Assembly: GCF_007827955.1 (NCBI RefSeq)
Contig: NZ_VITR01000012.1
Span: 1 to 64,000 of the forward strand
Direction of reading: 5' to 3'
Origin: Nitrospirillum pindoramense
GTDB taxonomy: Bacteria; Pseudomonadota; Alphaproteobacteria; Azospirillales; Azospirillaceae
DNA: 64,000 nucleotides
Shown piece after piece: positions 34,830 through 42,870 of the stretch. A program made the translations under genes and the position numbers. Each line of letters begins with the position of its first letter. Position 1 is the stretch's first letter. The notes under the pieces are model-generated. The model did no database searches, was not told the origin of the DNA, and saw only the letters and a list, made by a program, of their open reading frames with translations.

Positions 34830-36782
34830 GTGGATCAGAAGAACCCGGACCACCCCGATGCGGGGTCAGCGCAAGACGCCACGGCCACGCACGGCCAGGC
34901 GGCCAGCGACCTGGAGGGCGCGCCCCTCGGCGCCCATCCCGGCAGCCAGCATGTGCCGGGCACCGCCATCGACGCGGCACCGCCGCCGCCCACCCGCCCC
35001 TTGCGCGGCCCCACCGGCATGGCCCTGGCCCGCGCGGTGAGCCGCATGGTCGCGCATGGGCAGTTCGGCGACGTGGCCAGCCGCCTCTGGCAGTCGCTGG
35101 CCCCGCGATCCTTTTACCGCGCCTGGACCTTGCGCCGCGACGGGCCGCGCCGCACCGAGGCGGGTGAAATCTCCGTCGCCTTGGCCCGCCTGCCCGCCCC
35201 GCCCCGTATCAGCCTGATCATGACGGGGGCCGAGGCGAGCGGCCTGAAGCCCGCCGCCTGGGCCACCGCCGTGCGCCGGACGGTGGACAGCCTGACCCGC
35301 CAGATCCATGACACCTGGGAACTGTGGCTGCCCGCGGATACCACCGTGGACTTCCGTGACCCACGCGTGAAGCGCCGGGGGGCCGGCCTGCCCGCCCTGA
35401 GCCAGGTGGAAGGCGATACGGTGGCCCTGCTTGCCCCGGGCGATCTGCTGCCGCGCCACGCCCTGGCGCTGTGCGTGCTGGCCATGGCGCAGAATCCGGA
35501 CACGCAGATCCTGTACACCGACGAGGAATGGACCGACCGGTTGGGTCATCCCTTACGCCCGGTGCTGAAGCCCGCGTTCGATCCGGACCTGCTGTACGGA
35601 TCCAGCGGCGTCTACCCTGGCCAACTGCTGCTGATGCGCACGGCGCTGGCCCGGCGCGCCATGGCCGTGGGCCAGCAGGCTGGCCAGCTGGACCGTTACC
35701 GCCTGTTGCTGGAGGCCGCCCACTTGGCGGGTCGGGGGCATATCCGCCACATGCCGCGCGTCCTGCTGCGCCGCCGCCGCCCCCTGCCCCTGGGCAGCCT
35801 GTCCGCCCTGCAATCCTTCCTGGCGACCTATCATCCGGGTGCGGTGGCCGAACCCGTAACGGAGAAGGACGCCAAGGGCGAGGTCCACACCGCGCGCCGG
35901 GTGATCTGGCCGCTGCCCGAGCGCCTGCCGGTGGTCAGCCTGCTGATGCCGACCCGCGACCGGGTGGAGTTGCTGCGCCCCTGTGTCGAGGCCATCCTGG
36001 GCGAGACCCGCTATCCCGCCTTCGAGCTGGTGGTGATGGACCATGAGAGCCGCGACCCCGAGGCCCTGGCCTATCTGGATGGGCTGCGCGACCGGCCGGG
36101 GGCCCGGGTCATCCTGCACCGCGGCCCGTTCAATTTCGCCGACATGATGAACCGCGCCGCCGTCGCCGCCGCCGGCGAGGTGCTGGTGTTCCTGAACGAT
36201 GATATGGAGCCGCAGAACCCGGATTGGCTGCGCGAGCTGGTGTCGCAGGCCATCCGCCCCGATATCGGGGCCGTGGGGCCCAAGGTCCTGGCGACCAACG
36301 GCACGGTCATGCATGGCGGCATCGTGCTGGGCCTGGGCAATGGCCCGGGCGCGGCCCGCCTGGCCGGGTCACGCTTCGCCGGCCGGCCGGGCGACACCGT
36401 GGGCGACCTGGGCATCGGCCTGTGCGCCCATCGCGTCAGCGCTGTGGCCAGCGCGTGCATGGCCATCCGCCGCAGCTGTTTCGAGGCCGTCGGCGGCTTT
36501 GACGCCGACACCTTCCCCATCGCCTTCAACGACGTGGACATCTGCCTGCGGCTGGAACAGGCGGGGTATGCCACCTTATGGACGCCCCACGCCGTCCTGA
36601 CGGCGCTGGAGCCTTACGCCTCCGATCGCCGGGAACGGGTGGAGCAGGAGCGCCTGGCCTTCCTGGAGCGCTGGGGTGCCGCCATCGGCCACGACCGGTC
36701 GTGGAACCCCGGGCTGTCCCTGGATGGGCCGGAGGACTGGCTGGCGCTGCCGGGGCTGGTTCACGGGCCGGTGACGCGGTAG
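34830..36782 (+). CDS. GT2 glycosyltransferase with two GT-A-like domains
   Basis: About 650 residues if the GTG at 34830 is used (713 from the ATG at 34641). A poorly conserved first GT-A-like region (RISLIMTGAEASGLKP to LYTDEEWTDRLGHPLRP) precedes a canonical GT2 domain. That domain has VVSLLMPTRDRVELLRPCVE, the VLVFLNDDMEP motif for metal and nucleotide sugar, and FPIAFNDVDICLRLEQAGY. This arrangement is common in O-antigen and rhamnan biosynthesis proteins, where the N-terminal part may be catalytically inactive. It is divergent from the rhamnosyltransferase-like gene and probably belongs to the same surface-glycan set. Start uncertain. Confidence 0.78.
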   Translation: MDQKNPDHPDAGSAQDATATHGQAASDLEGAPLGAHPGSQHVPGTAIDAAPPPPTRPLRGPTGMALARAVSRMVAHGQFGDVASRLWQSLAPRSFYRAWTLRRDGPRRTEAGEISVALARLPAPPRISLIMTGAEASGLKPAAWATAVRRTVDSLTRQIHDTWELWLPADTTVDFRDPRVKRRGAGLPALSQVEGDTVALLAPGDLLPRHALALCVLAMAQNPDTQILYTDEEWTDRLGHPLRPVLKPAFDPDLLYGSSGVYPGQLLLMRTALARRAMAVGQQAGQLDRYRLLLEAAHLAGRGHIRHMPRVLLRRRRPLPLGSLSALQSFLATYHPGAVAEPVTEKDAKGEVHTARRVIWPLPERLPVVSLLMPTRDRVELLRPCVEAILGETRYPAFELVVMDHESRDPEALAYLDGLRDRPGARVILHRGPFNFADMMNRAAVAAAGEVLVFLNDDMEPQNPDWLRELVSQAIRPDIGAVGPKVLATNGTVMHGGIVLGLGNGPGAARLAGSRFAGRPGDTVGDLGIGLCAHRVSAVASACMAIRRSCFEAVGGFDADTFPIAFNDVDICLRLEQAGYATLWTPHAVLTALEPYASDRRERVEQERLAFLERWGAAIGHDRSWNPGLSLDGPEDWLALPGLVHGPVTR

Positions 36783-36821
36783 GGCTTCGACCCTCTGGTG
36801 CCGGCCGCCGCTGGCGTCGGA

Positions 36822-39800
36822 TCAGTTGGACGCCACCTTGGGCTCGGTTGGCGTCTCTTCGCCAGATAGCGGCCGGTGATGGGTCTCGCGCTCGTACGGG
36901 TCGACCAGGGCGCTATCGCCCAGGCCGGCCAGCCGGGCCAGCGGTTCCAGAGGGCCGGGCGCCGGCGCCACGCCGCCGCCCGCCCCGGTATCAGACACCC
37001 CCGTATCGGCCACACCCGTATCGCCCCCCGGACCATCGCCGGTGGGGACGATGGCCCATCCCTGGCGGGCCGCGCGGTCCAGCGCGTCACAGGCCAGCAC
37101 CGTCCGGTTGCGGCCGCCCTTCTTGGCCTGGTAGAGGGCACCGTCCGCCCGGGCCAACAAATCCTCCAGCGTTTCATCGGGACCGCGCCACTGGGCGACG
37201 CCCAGGCTGGCGGTCACTTGGGCCGCCTGTCCATCATAAGTCACCTCCAGCGCCGCCAGGCCGATACGCACGCGTTCCGCGACCGCGCGGGCGCCGGCAA
37301 GGTCCGTCTCCGGCAACAGCATCATGACCTCCTCCCCGCCGAAGCGGGCCAGCAGGTCCACGGTCCGGCAGGCTTGCCCCGCCTCCTTCACCGCCGCGCG
37401 CAGCACCTCATCCCCCATGAAGTGGCCATAGGTGTCGTTGATGCGCTTGAAGTGGTCCAGGTCGAACAGGATGACGGAGAAGATGTGGCCATAGCGGCGC
37501 GACCGATCCCATTCCAGGCGTGCCAGCTCGAAGAAACGGCGGCGGTTCAGGATGCCGGTCAGGGGGTCGGTGCTGGCCAGTTGTTCCAGCTTGGCGTTGG
37601 CGGCCCGCAGATCCCGGGTGCGGGTGGCGACGATGCGTCCCAGCGCCCGCTCGCGGCGCATCTGCGCCTCGGTGCGCACCGCCAGAACGCAGGCCACCAG
37701 GGCCAGCAGGCCGAACAGCACCAACAGCCGGAACCACGGCTGCTCATACCAATGGGGCAGGACCGTGAGGTGGAAGGCCAGTTCCGCCAGGGGCGGGATG
37801 GTCAGCGCGGCCGTGGCGCCCGCCGTCGGCGGGGCAACCGGCTCGGCATCCGGGTCGAAGCCCACCACCGCCTCCTGCCGATCCGACAGGACCAAGCCGG
37901 GCAGGTCGGTCCAGGCGCGCACGCGGAAGGTATAGTCGCCGTGCGACAGGTTGGTATAAACGGCCTGCGGCTGGGCGCCGGTGGCCTCCACCCAGTCCTC
38001 GTCAAAGCCATCCAGGCGATAGGCGTAACGGGTGTCGCGCGGCGCGCGGAAATCCAGCAGCGACAGGGCCAGGCGTATCGTCTTGACCCCCGGCTTCAGC
38101 GTCAGCGTGCCGCCCGGCGTGGGCAGGCGGCCGGGCGGCTGCACCACGTGGTTGACATCCAGCGAGGTGACGGCCAACACCCCCACCGGCACCGAAGGGG
38201 TCAGCAGTTCCGGCCGCACGACGGTCAGTCCCCCCAGCCCGCCGAACAGCACACGTCCATCGGGGGATCGCGCGGCGGCCTTGATGTTGAAGGAACGAAC
38301 GATGACACCATCCCGGGCGCTCAGAACCCGGGGCGGGAAGCCGGGGCCGTTGAACCTCACCAGGCTGGCGGCGGCGCTGGCCCAGATGTGGCCCTCCGCA
38401 TCCAGGGCAAGGGCGGATATGGCGTTGCTGGGCAGTCCCTGCGCCTCATCCAATACCTGGGGGACGACGCCCGGCCGCCCGGCCAGGGCATCGCGCATCA
38501 GGGCGGGCGGCAGGATCGCCAAGCCACCGCCGTATGTGCCGGCCCAGAGGTTGCCAACGCCGTCCAGGACAATGTCGTTGACCACGTCGTGCATCAGGAC
38601 CCCCACCGTCCCCGGCCGCGATGAGGTCCGCAGGGTATGGAAGCGCAAGCGCGGCAAATCGCGAAGGTCGGCCACGGCCAGGCCGCCGGATGTCGCCAGC
38701 CAGACGGCGCCGGCGGGCGCACCGGCATCGGGCGGCATGACCAGAATCTTGTTGACCTGATCGCCCGGCAGACTTTCCGGGTCCGCCGGATCATGGACCA
38801 GATGGGTCAGGGCGCCGCCCGGCCCCTGGATGAACAGTCCGTCATAGCCGCCCGCCAGCACGCTGGTCCCCCCGGCGGCGGGGACAATGGCAGCGGGGAC
38901 AATGGCAAGGGACAGAACGACGGTGTCATCCAGGGCCGGTATCCAGGATGGGGTTGCCGCCAGGGTGTCGGGATTGACGTGGGTGACGCCCCGGCCACCC
39001 GCCAGGACACCGCCATCGGGCATCACCACGATGGTGCAGACATCGATGCCTTCATCCACCGATGGCCGCAGGACATGGCGCAGGACGCCGTTGGCATCCA
39101 CGACGTCCACCCGCCCATGGCCCAGCCCCAGCCAAACCCGGCCGGCCCCATCCACGGCCAGGGCATGCACATCGGGGTCGGCCAAGCCCGTGCCGCCGGG
39201 GGCTGCCGTCTGAACCGTGGCGATCAGGCGCCGTCCCGCCTCCACCCGATCGGCGCCGCGCTCCGTTCCCACCCAGACATTGCCGCTGCGGTCGCGCAGG
39301 AAGGCGTGGACGACATCGGCGGCCAGCGAGGTCGCCACCATCTCGGAATGGGTCAGGCGGCCGACTTGGCCATCGGCGGCCCGCGTCACGATTCCGGCAC
39401 CGTCGGTGGCCAGCCAGAGCGGACCACCCGGCCCTTCGGGTTCAATGAAGGCGCGGATCATGTGCCGGGCCGCCAGGCCGTCCCCCTCCGTCAGACCGGC
39501 GATCTCCTTAGGACGGGCATGGTCGGGGTCCCAGGTGAAGGCGCCGCTGTCGGCGGTGCCCACCCAGATACGGCCCCGACCGTCCTCGTACAGGGCGCGG
39601 ACGTCATCCGCCAATGCGCGCGCCAGATCGGGGTTGCCTGCGGGCGCCGTCACGCGGGTGAAGCCCGCCTCGCCGGCGGCGCGCCGGAACAGCCCCGGAT
39701 GTCCCCCGAGCCAAACGGCGCCGCGGCTATCCTCCAGAACCGTGAACAGGCGGGCGCTGATGCCACCGGGGCCGGCGTCGACGATCGGCGTCACCGTGGC

Positions 39801-40493
39801 CGACGCCGGGTCGTAATGGTCCAATCCCTGGTCCGAGACGATCCAGGCGCCGCCATCCCGGGCGGGCGCCATGGCCATGATGCGAGCGGCCGCGTCGTGG
39901 CGCGCGATGGGCACAGGGCGGAAGCCGTTGACGTCCGGGTCGAAACGCACCAGGCCCCCGGCGTTGGTGCCGACCAGCAGCTCACCGGTTTCAAGAACCA
40001 GCAGGTTGCGCACATAGGCATCGGGCAGGACCCCGGCCGGGGGCGGCGCGCCCGCATCCCGCGTGCCCGCATCCCGCTTGATGGTGGCGCGGACATCGGC
40101 CGCCGCCCGATAAATCTGCGCGCGATAGCCGTCAAACCGCACCAGTCCCCCGGGCGTGCCCAGCCAGATGAGCCCCTTGCGGGTCTGGGCCACGCTGGTC
40201 ACCACGTCATTGGGCAGGTGCAGGGAACTGATGAAATGGTCGAATTCGGGGCCGGACAGGCGCGCCCAGCGGTCGGGGGCATCGCCCATAGGCCCCCCGC
40301 CGGCCCGCGTGTCGAGCACCCGTGTGTCCGGCACCCGCGTTTCCGGCACCTGCGGGTCGGCTTGGTCAGCGGGCTGGGGCACGGGGCCGGCGGACGCGGG
40401 CACGACCGCGCAGGCGATCATGAGCGCCATGCCCAGCCACCGCGTCAGGGCGCTTACCGCACCGCCCGCCCGCAAGAAACGCCGTCCCACCAT
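36822..40493 (-). CDS. Propeller-type sensor diguanylate cyclase
   Basis: A 1223-residue membrane sensor. After a signal or anchor (MALMIACAVVPASAGP) comes a long periplasmic part of about 14 two-component-propeller repeats (GLIWLGTPGGLVRFD, RIWVGTADSGAFTW and others), then a Y_Y_Y-type domain (about residues 800-880). One membrane helix lies near residue 915-935 (FRLLVLFGLLALVACVLAV). The GGDEF domain follows. Its active site reads GGEEV, with an inhibitory I-site RTVD five residues before it, so it should make cyclic di-GMP with product inhibition. An 85-residue tail contains DTGVADTGVSDTG from a 15-base repeat. Three more 15-base repeats encode ETRVPDTRVLDTR, RDAG and VPAA duplications. 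ATG 40493 is used; a TTG at 40505 is possible. Confidence 0.88.
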   Translation of the reverse strand: MVGRRFLRAGGAVSALTRWLGMALMIACAVVPASAGPVPQPADQADPQVPETRVPDTRVLDTRAGGGPMGDAPDRWARLSGPEFDHFISSLHLPNDVVTSVAQTRKGLIWLGTPGGLVRFDGYRAQIYRAAADVRATIKRDAGTRDAGAPPPAGVLPDAYVRNLLVLETGELLVGTNAGGLVRFDPDVNGFRPVPIARHDAAARIMAMAPARDGGAWIVSDQGLDHYDPASATVTPIVDAGPGGISARLFTVLEDSRGAVWLGGHPGLFRRAAGEAGFTRVTAPAGNPDLARALADDVRALYEDGRGRIWVGTADSGAFTWDPDHARPKEIAGLTEGDGLAARHMIRAFIEPEGPGGPLWLATDGAGIVTRAADGQVGRLTHSEMVATSLAADVVHAFLRDRSGNVWVGTERGADRVEAGRRLIATVQTAAPGGTGLADPDVHALAVDGAGRVWLGLGHGRVDVVDANGVLRHVLRPSVDEGIDVCTIVVMPDGGVLAGGRGVTHVNPDTLAATPSWIPALDDTVVLSLAIVPAAIVPAAGGTSVLAGGYDGLFIQGPGGALTHLVHDPADPESLPGDQVNKILVMPPDAGAPAGAVWLATSGGLAVADLRDLPRLRFHTLRTSSRPGTVGVLMHDVVNDIVLDGVGNLWAGTYGGGLAILPPALMRDALAGRPGVVPQVLDEAQGLPSNAISALALDAEGHIWASAAASLVRFNGPGFPPRVLSARDGVIVRSFNIKAAARSPDGRVLFGGLGGLTVVRPELLTPSVPVGVLAVTSLDVNHVVQPPGRLPTPGGTLTLKPGVKTIRLALSLLDFRAPRDTRYAYRLDGFDEDWVEATGAQPQAVYTNLSHGDYTFRVRAWTDLPGLVLSDRQEAVVGFDPDAEPVAPPTAGATAALTIPPLAELAFHLTVLPHWYEQPWFRLLVLFGLLALVACVLAVRTEAQMRRERALGRIVATRTRDLRAANAKLEQLASTDPLTGILNRRRFFELARLEWDRSRRYGHIFSVILFDLDHFKRINDTYGHFMGDEVLRAAVKEAGQACRTVDLLARFGGEEVMMLLPETDLAGARAVAERVRIGLAALEVTYDGQAAQVTASLGVAQWRGPDETLEDLLARADGALYQAKKGGRNRTVLACDALDRAARQGWAIVPTGDGPGGDTGVADTGVSDTGAGGGVAPAPGPLEPLARLAGLGDSALVDPYERETHHRPLSGEETPTEPKVASN
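40304..40348 (-). repeat. Three in-frame 15-base repeats in the sensor gene
   Basis: Units beginning at 40304, 40319 and 40334 repeat with small changes and encode the near-repeats V-P/L-D/E-T-R just after the signal peptide. The same gene has 15-base duplications at 40051-40080, 38878-38907 and 36986-37023. All preserve the frame. Confidence 0.75.
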
Positions 40494-40505
40494 GGCCGGG
40501 CCCAA

Positions 40506-40745
40506 TGCCCCTTCCCAGTCTCAAGAATTCGCCACGACGGGCGACCCGGCGAGCATGTTGACGCTGAACTCTTACCAAATCCTCGCCAGCACGCGACATC
40601 GCCCATGATTTCCGGAAATTATCGCGCTTGAGCGTGACGAAGACCGGGAATCGCGGGGGGGAACAGCAGTGCAAAAGGTTAGGCGCCCGCAAACACGGGG
40701 CGTCGTCCGGCTGGAACATGCGGCGGCGGCGGTGGGCCGCCTGGA
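40506..40745. other. Intergenic region upstream of the sensor gene
   Basis: About 240 bases between the sensor start and the MFS gene stop, both on the minus strand. It contains the 12-base perfect palindrome ATTTCCGGAAAT at 40608-40619, a possible regulator site about 115 bases upstream of the sensor start. No gene seen. Confidence 0.4.
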
Positions 40746-42011
40746 TCAGCCATCCTGGCGACGGGCATGGGCCAGCAGCCAGCACCCCAGCAGGGCCAGG
40801 GCGATGGCGCCCCCGGTGCCTGACACCGCCAGCCACCCGCCATGGTCCCAGGCCAGGCTGGCCACGGCGGAACCGCAGGCGCCGCCCACGAAATAGGTGG
40901 TCAGGTAGACGGTGGTGACCCGCCCCCGCGCACCATGGTTGCCGGCATAGATGATACTCTGGTTGGTGATCTGCAGACCTTGGACGCCAACGTCCAGCAG
41001 CAGGATGCCGGCTGTCAGCGCGACCAGCGGCCCGACAAGGCCGGAGCCCAGAGGGGATAGAGAAGTCCATGGAACGACGGGCGCCAACAGCGCCATGAGC
41101 AGCCAGGCGCCCAGACAAGCGGCGGCGAACAGGCCCGTCGCCCGATGAGCGTGGCCCCCGTCCGCCAGGCGCCCCGCTCGGCTGGCCGCCAGCGCCCCGG
41201 CCAACCCGGCCAGGCCGAACAGGCCGATGGTGGCCTGGTCGAAATGATAGGGCGCGTCGCTGAGCACGAAGGTCAGGCCCGTCCACAGCACGCTGAACCC
41301 GGCGAAGCCCAAGGCCCCCATGAGGGAGCGCCAGCGCAGCACCGCGTCGGTGCGCGCGAGGTGCAGCACGGAAGCCATGAGGCGGCTATAGGGAATGCGG
41401 GGCCGCGCCGGGTCGGCCGGCAGGGCCCGGGCCAGCAGCAGGCCCAGCACCACCATCGCCACGGCGGCGGTGACATAGACCGCGCGCCAGCCAGCATAAT
41501 GGGCAATGGCGCCGGCGATGGTGCGCGCCAGCAGGATGCCGAGGATCAGGCCGCTCATCACCGTGCCCACCGTGCGCCCCCGGCTGTGATCGGGCGCCAG
41601 CGAGGCGGCGAAGGGCACCGCCACCTGGGCGGCGCAGGACAGCACGCCCAGGCCCAGCGACGCCGCGGCGAAGGTCAGGAAGGTCGGGCTGGCCGCCGCC
41701 GCCAGCAGCAGGGCGACGCACAGGGCCAACAGGGACAGGATCAGGCGCTTGCGGTCATGGGTGTCGCCCAGCGGCACCACCAGCAGCAGGCCCAAGGCGT
41801 ACCCCACCTGGGTCACGGTCACCAGCATGCCCGCCGACCCCATGCCCACCTGGAAACTGGCGGCGATGTCGGCCAGCAGCGGCTGGACATAGTAGATGTT
41901 GGCGACCACGACACCGCACGTGACGGCGAACAAGGCCGTCAGTCCGGCGGAGAGGTTTTGGCCGGCAGCGCCAACGGTGGGCGCGGGCGGCGTGGGGGAC
42001 GGCACGGACAT
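40746..42011 (-). CDS. MFS transporter, drug/metabolite exporter type
   Basis: A 421-residue transporter with about twelve membrane segments. The region VVVANIYYVQPLLADIAASF and the loop GDTHDRKRLILSLLALC are typical of the MFS_1 group that includes arabinose-like and multidrug exporters. A DHSRGRTVGTVMSGLILGILLARTIAG segment after helix 4 matches that branch. ATG 42011 was chosen over an upstream TTG at 42038 because the protein then begins with a normal short polar tail. Substrate unknown; not linked to neighbouring genes in any obvious way. Confidence 0.83.
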   Translation of the reverse strand: MSVPSPTPPAPTVGAAGQNLSAGLTALFAVTCGVVVANIYYVQPLLADIAASFQVGMGSAGMLVTVTQVGYALGLLLVVPLGDTHDRKRLILSLLALCVALLLAAAASPTFLTFAAASLGLGVLSCAAQVAVPFAASLAPDHSRGRTVGTVMSGLILGILLARTIAGAIAHYAGWRAVYVTAAVAMVVLGLLLARALPADPARPRIPYSRLMASVLHLARTDAVLRWRSLMGALGFAGFSVLWTGLTFVLSDAPYHFDQATIGLFGLAGLAGALAASRAGRLADGGHAHRATGLFAAACLGAWLLMALLAPVVPWTSLSPLGSGLVGPLVALTAGILLLDVGVQGLQITNQSIIYAGNHGARGRVTTVYLTTYFVGGACGSAVASLAWDHGGWLAVSGTGGAIALALLGCWLLAHARRQDG

Positions 42012-42136
42012 GAGAAGGGCGACCTGCGCTGGGAACAAGGACGGCCGTTCTCTGTACCGGGCACGGGTTAATTAGGAAACGGTTAGTTGCGAAAACCAGG
42101 CCCGCCCGCCTGGGGCTTGACGATAAACGGGGGTGC

Positions 42137-42721
42137 TCAGTCCTCATCCACCTGCAGCAGGGGCCAACGCTCCAGCCACCGCTTGTCCCGTATCCGCTGA
42201 CGCACGATGTCCAGTTTGGCCCCGCGAAACGCGGGCGTGGGGCGGATGATGCGGCCGAACAGATCGGCCAGCCCGAAGGGCGCCAGAATCTCCAGCCCGT
42301 CAGCGCTCGTCAGGCGCACCGCCACGGCGGTGGCCGTCTCTGGCCAATGGCGCAGCGCGTCAGCGGTGGAGGCATAGGGCGCATCGCTGTTGCGGCTGTG
42401 CATACGGGCCTGGTTTTTCACCGACCATGGCGCGTCCGGATCCTGCGCCAGCAGGCGATCGGTCAGCGCGCGATCAATCGCCAGAGACGTGCGCTCCGGA
42501 TCGAACCAGAGCACATCGACATCGCTTTCAGGCAGGTCAGCTTCCAAAGATTGGACCGCGCGCACGCGATGCAGATGGTCCCAAACGGCGTTCCGCACGA
42601 AGCCGGCGCCAACCCAGCAATCGGGCAGACCAAGCGCGCGCACGTGGTCCAACAGGCGCATCCGGCGGGCATCGCCCAGGATGATACCCTTCAGGCGGTC
42701 ACCGTAAGTCAGTTGTTGCAT
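42137..42721 (-). CDS. Nucleotidyltransferase-family protein (DUF925/PF06042)
   Basis: A 194-residue cytoplasmic protein of the length typical of the PF06042 nucleotidyltransferase-like family. The stretch WVGAGFVRNAVWDHLH and the paired acidic residues of ESDVDVLWFDPERTS are the usual signature and could bind metal. FGLADLFGRIIRPTP and KRWLERWPLL close the fold. No reaction has been assigned for most members. ATG 42721 is followed at once by the family N-terminus. A 12-base-pair hairpin at 42757 separates it from the TonB receptor gene. Confidence 0.82.
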   Translation of the reverse strand: MQQLTYGDRLKGIILGDARRMRLLDHVRALGLPDCWVGAGFVRNAVWDHLHRVRAVQSLEADLPESDVDVLWFDPERTSLAIDRALTDRLLAQDPDAPWSVKNQARMHSRNSDAPYASTADALRHWPETATAVAVRLTSADGLEILAPFGLADLFGRIIRPTPAFRGAKLDIVRQRIRDKRWLERWPLLQVDED

Positions 42722-42756
42722 GAGGGACGCCCCGGCGGCCGTTTCCACAAAGGATT

Positions 42757-42784
42757 GAGCCTCGCCGGTCTCCCGGCGAGGCTC
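42757..42784 (-). terminator. Strong hairpin after the TonB receptor gene
   Basis: GAGCCTCGCCGG and its complement form a perfect 12-base-pair stem with a four-base loop, 87 bases beyond the receptor stop (reading leftwards). The bases that follow are AATCCTTT, so the T-run is weak. It most likely ends the receptor transcript before the nucleotidyltransferase gene. Confidence 0.6.
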
Positions 42785-42870
42785 TTTAGTGGTATCGGTC
42801 TTTTGTCCGGGACCAATAGGTCCCAAAAGGTCACATCCCAAAATGTCGCAGTTATGCAACCAAACCCGGC

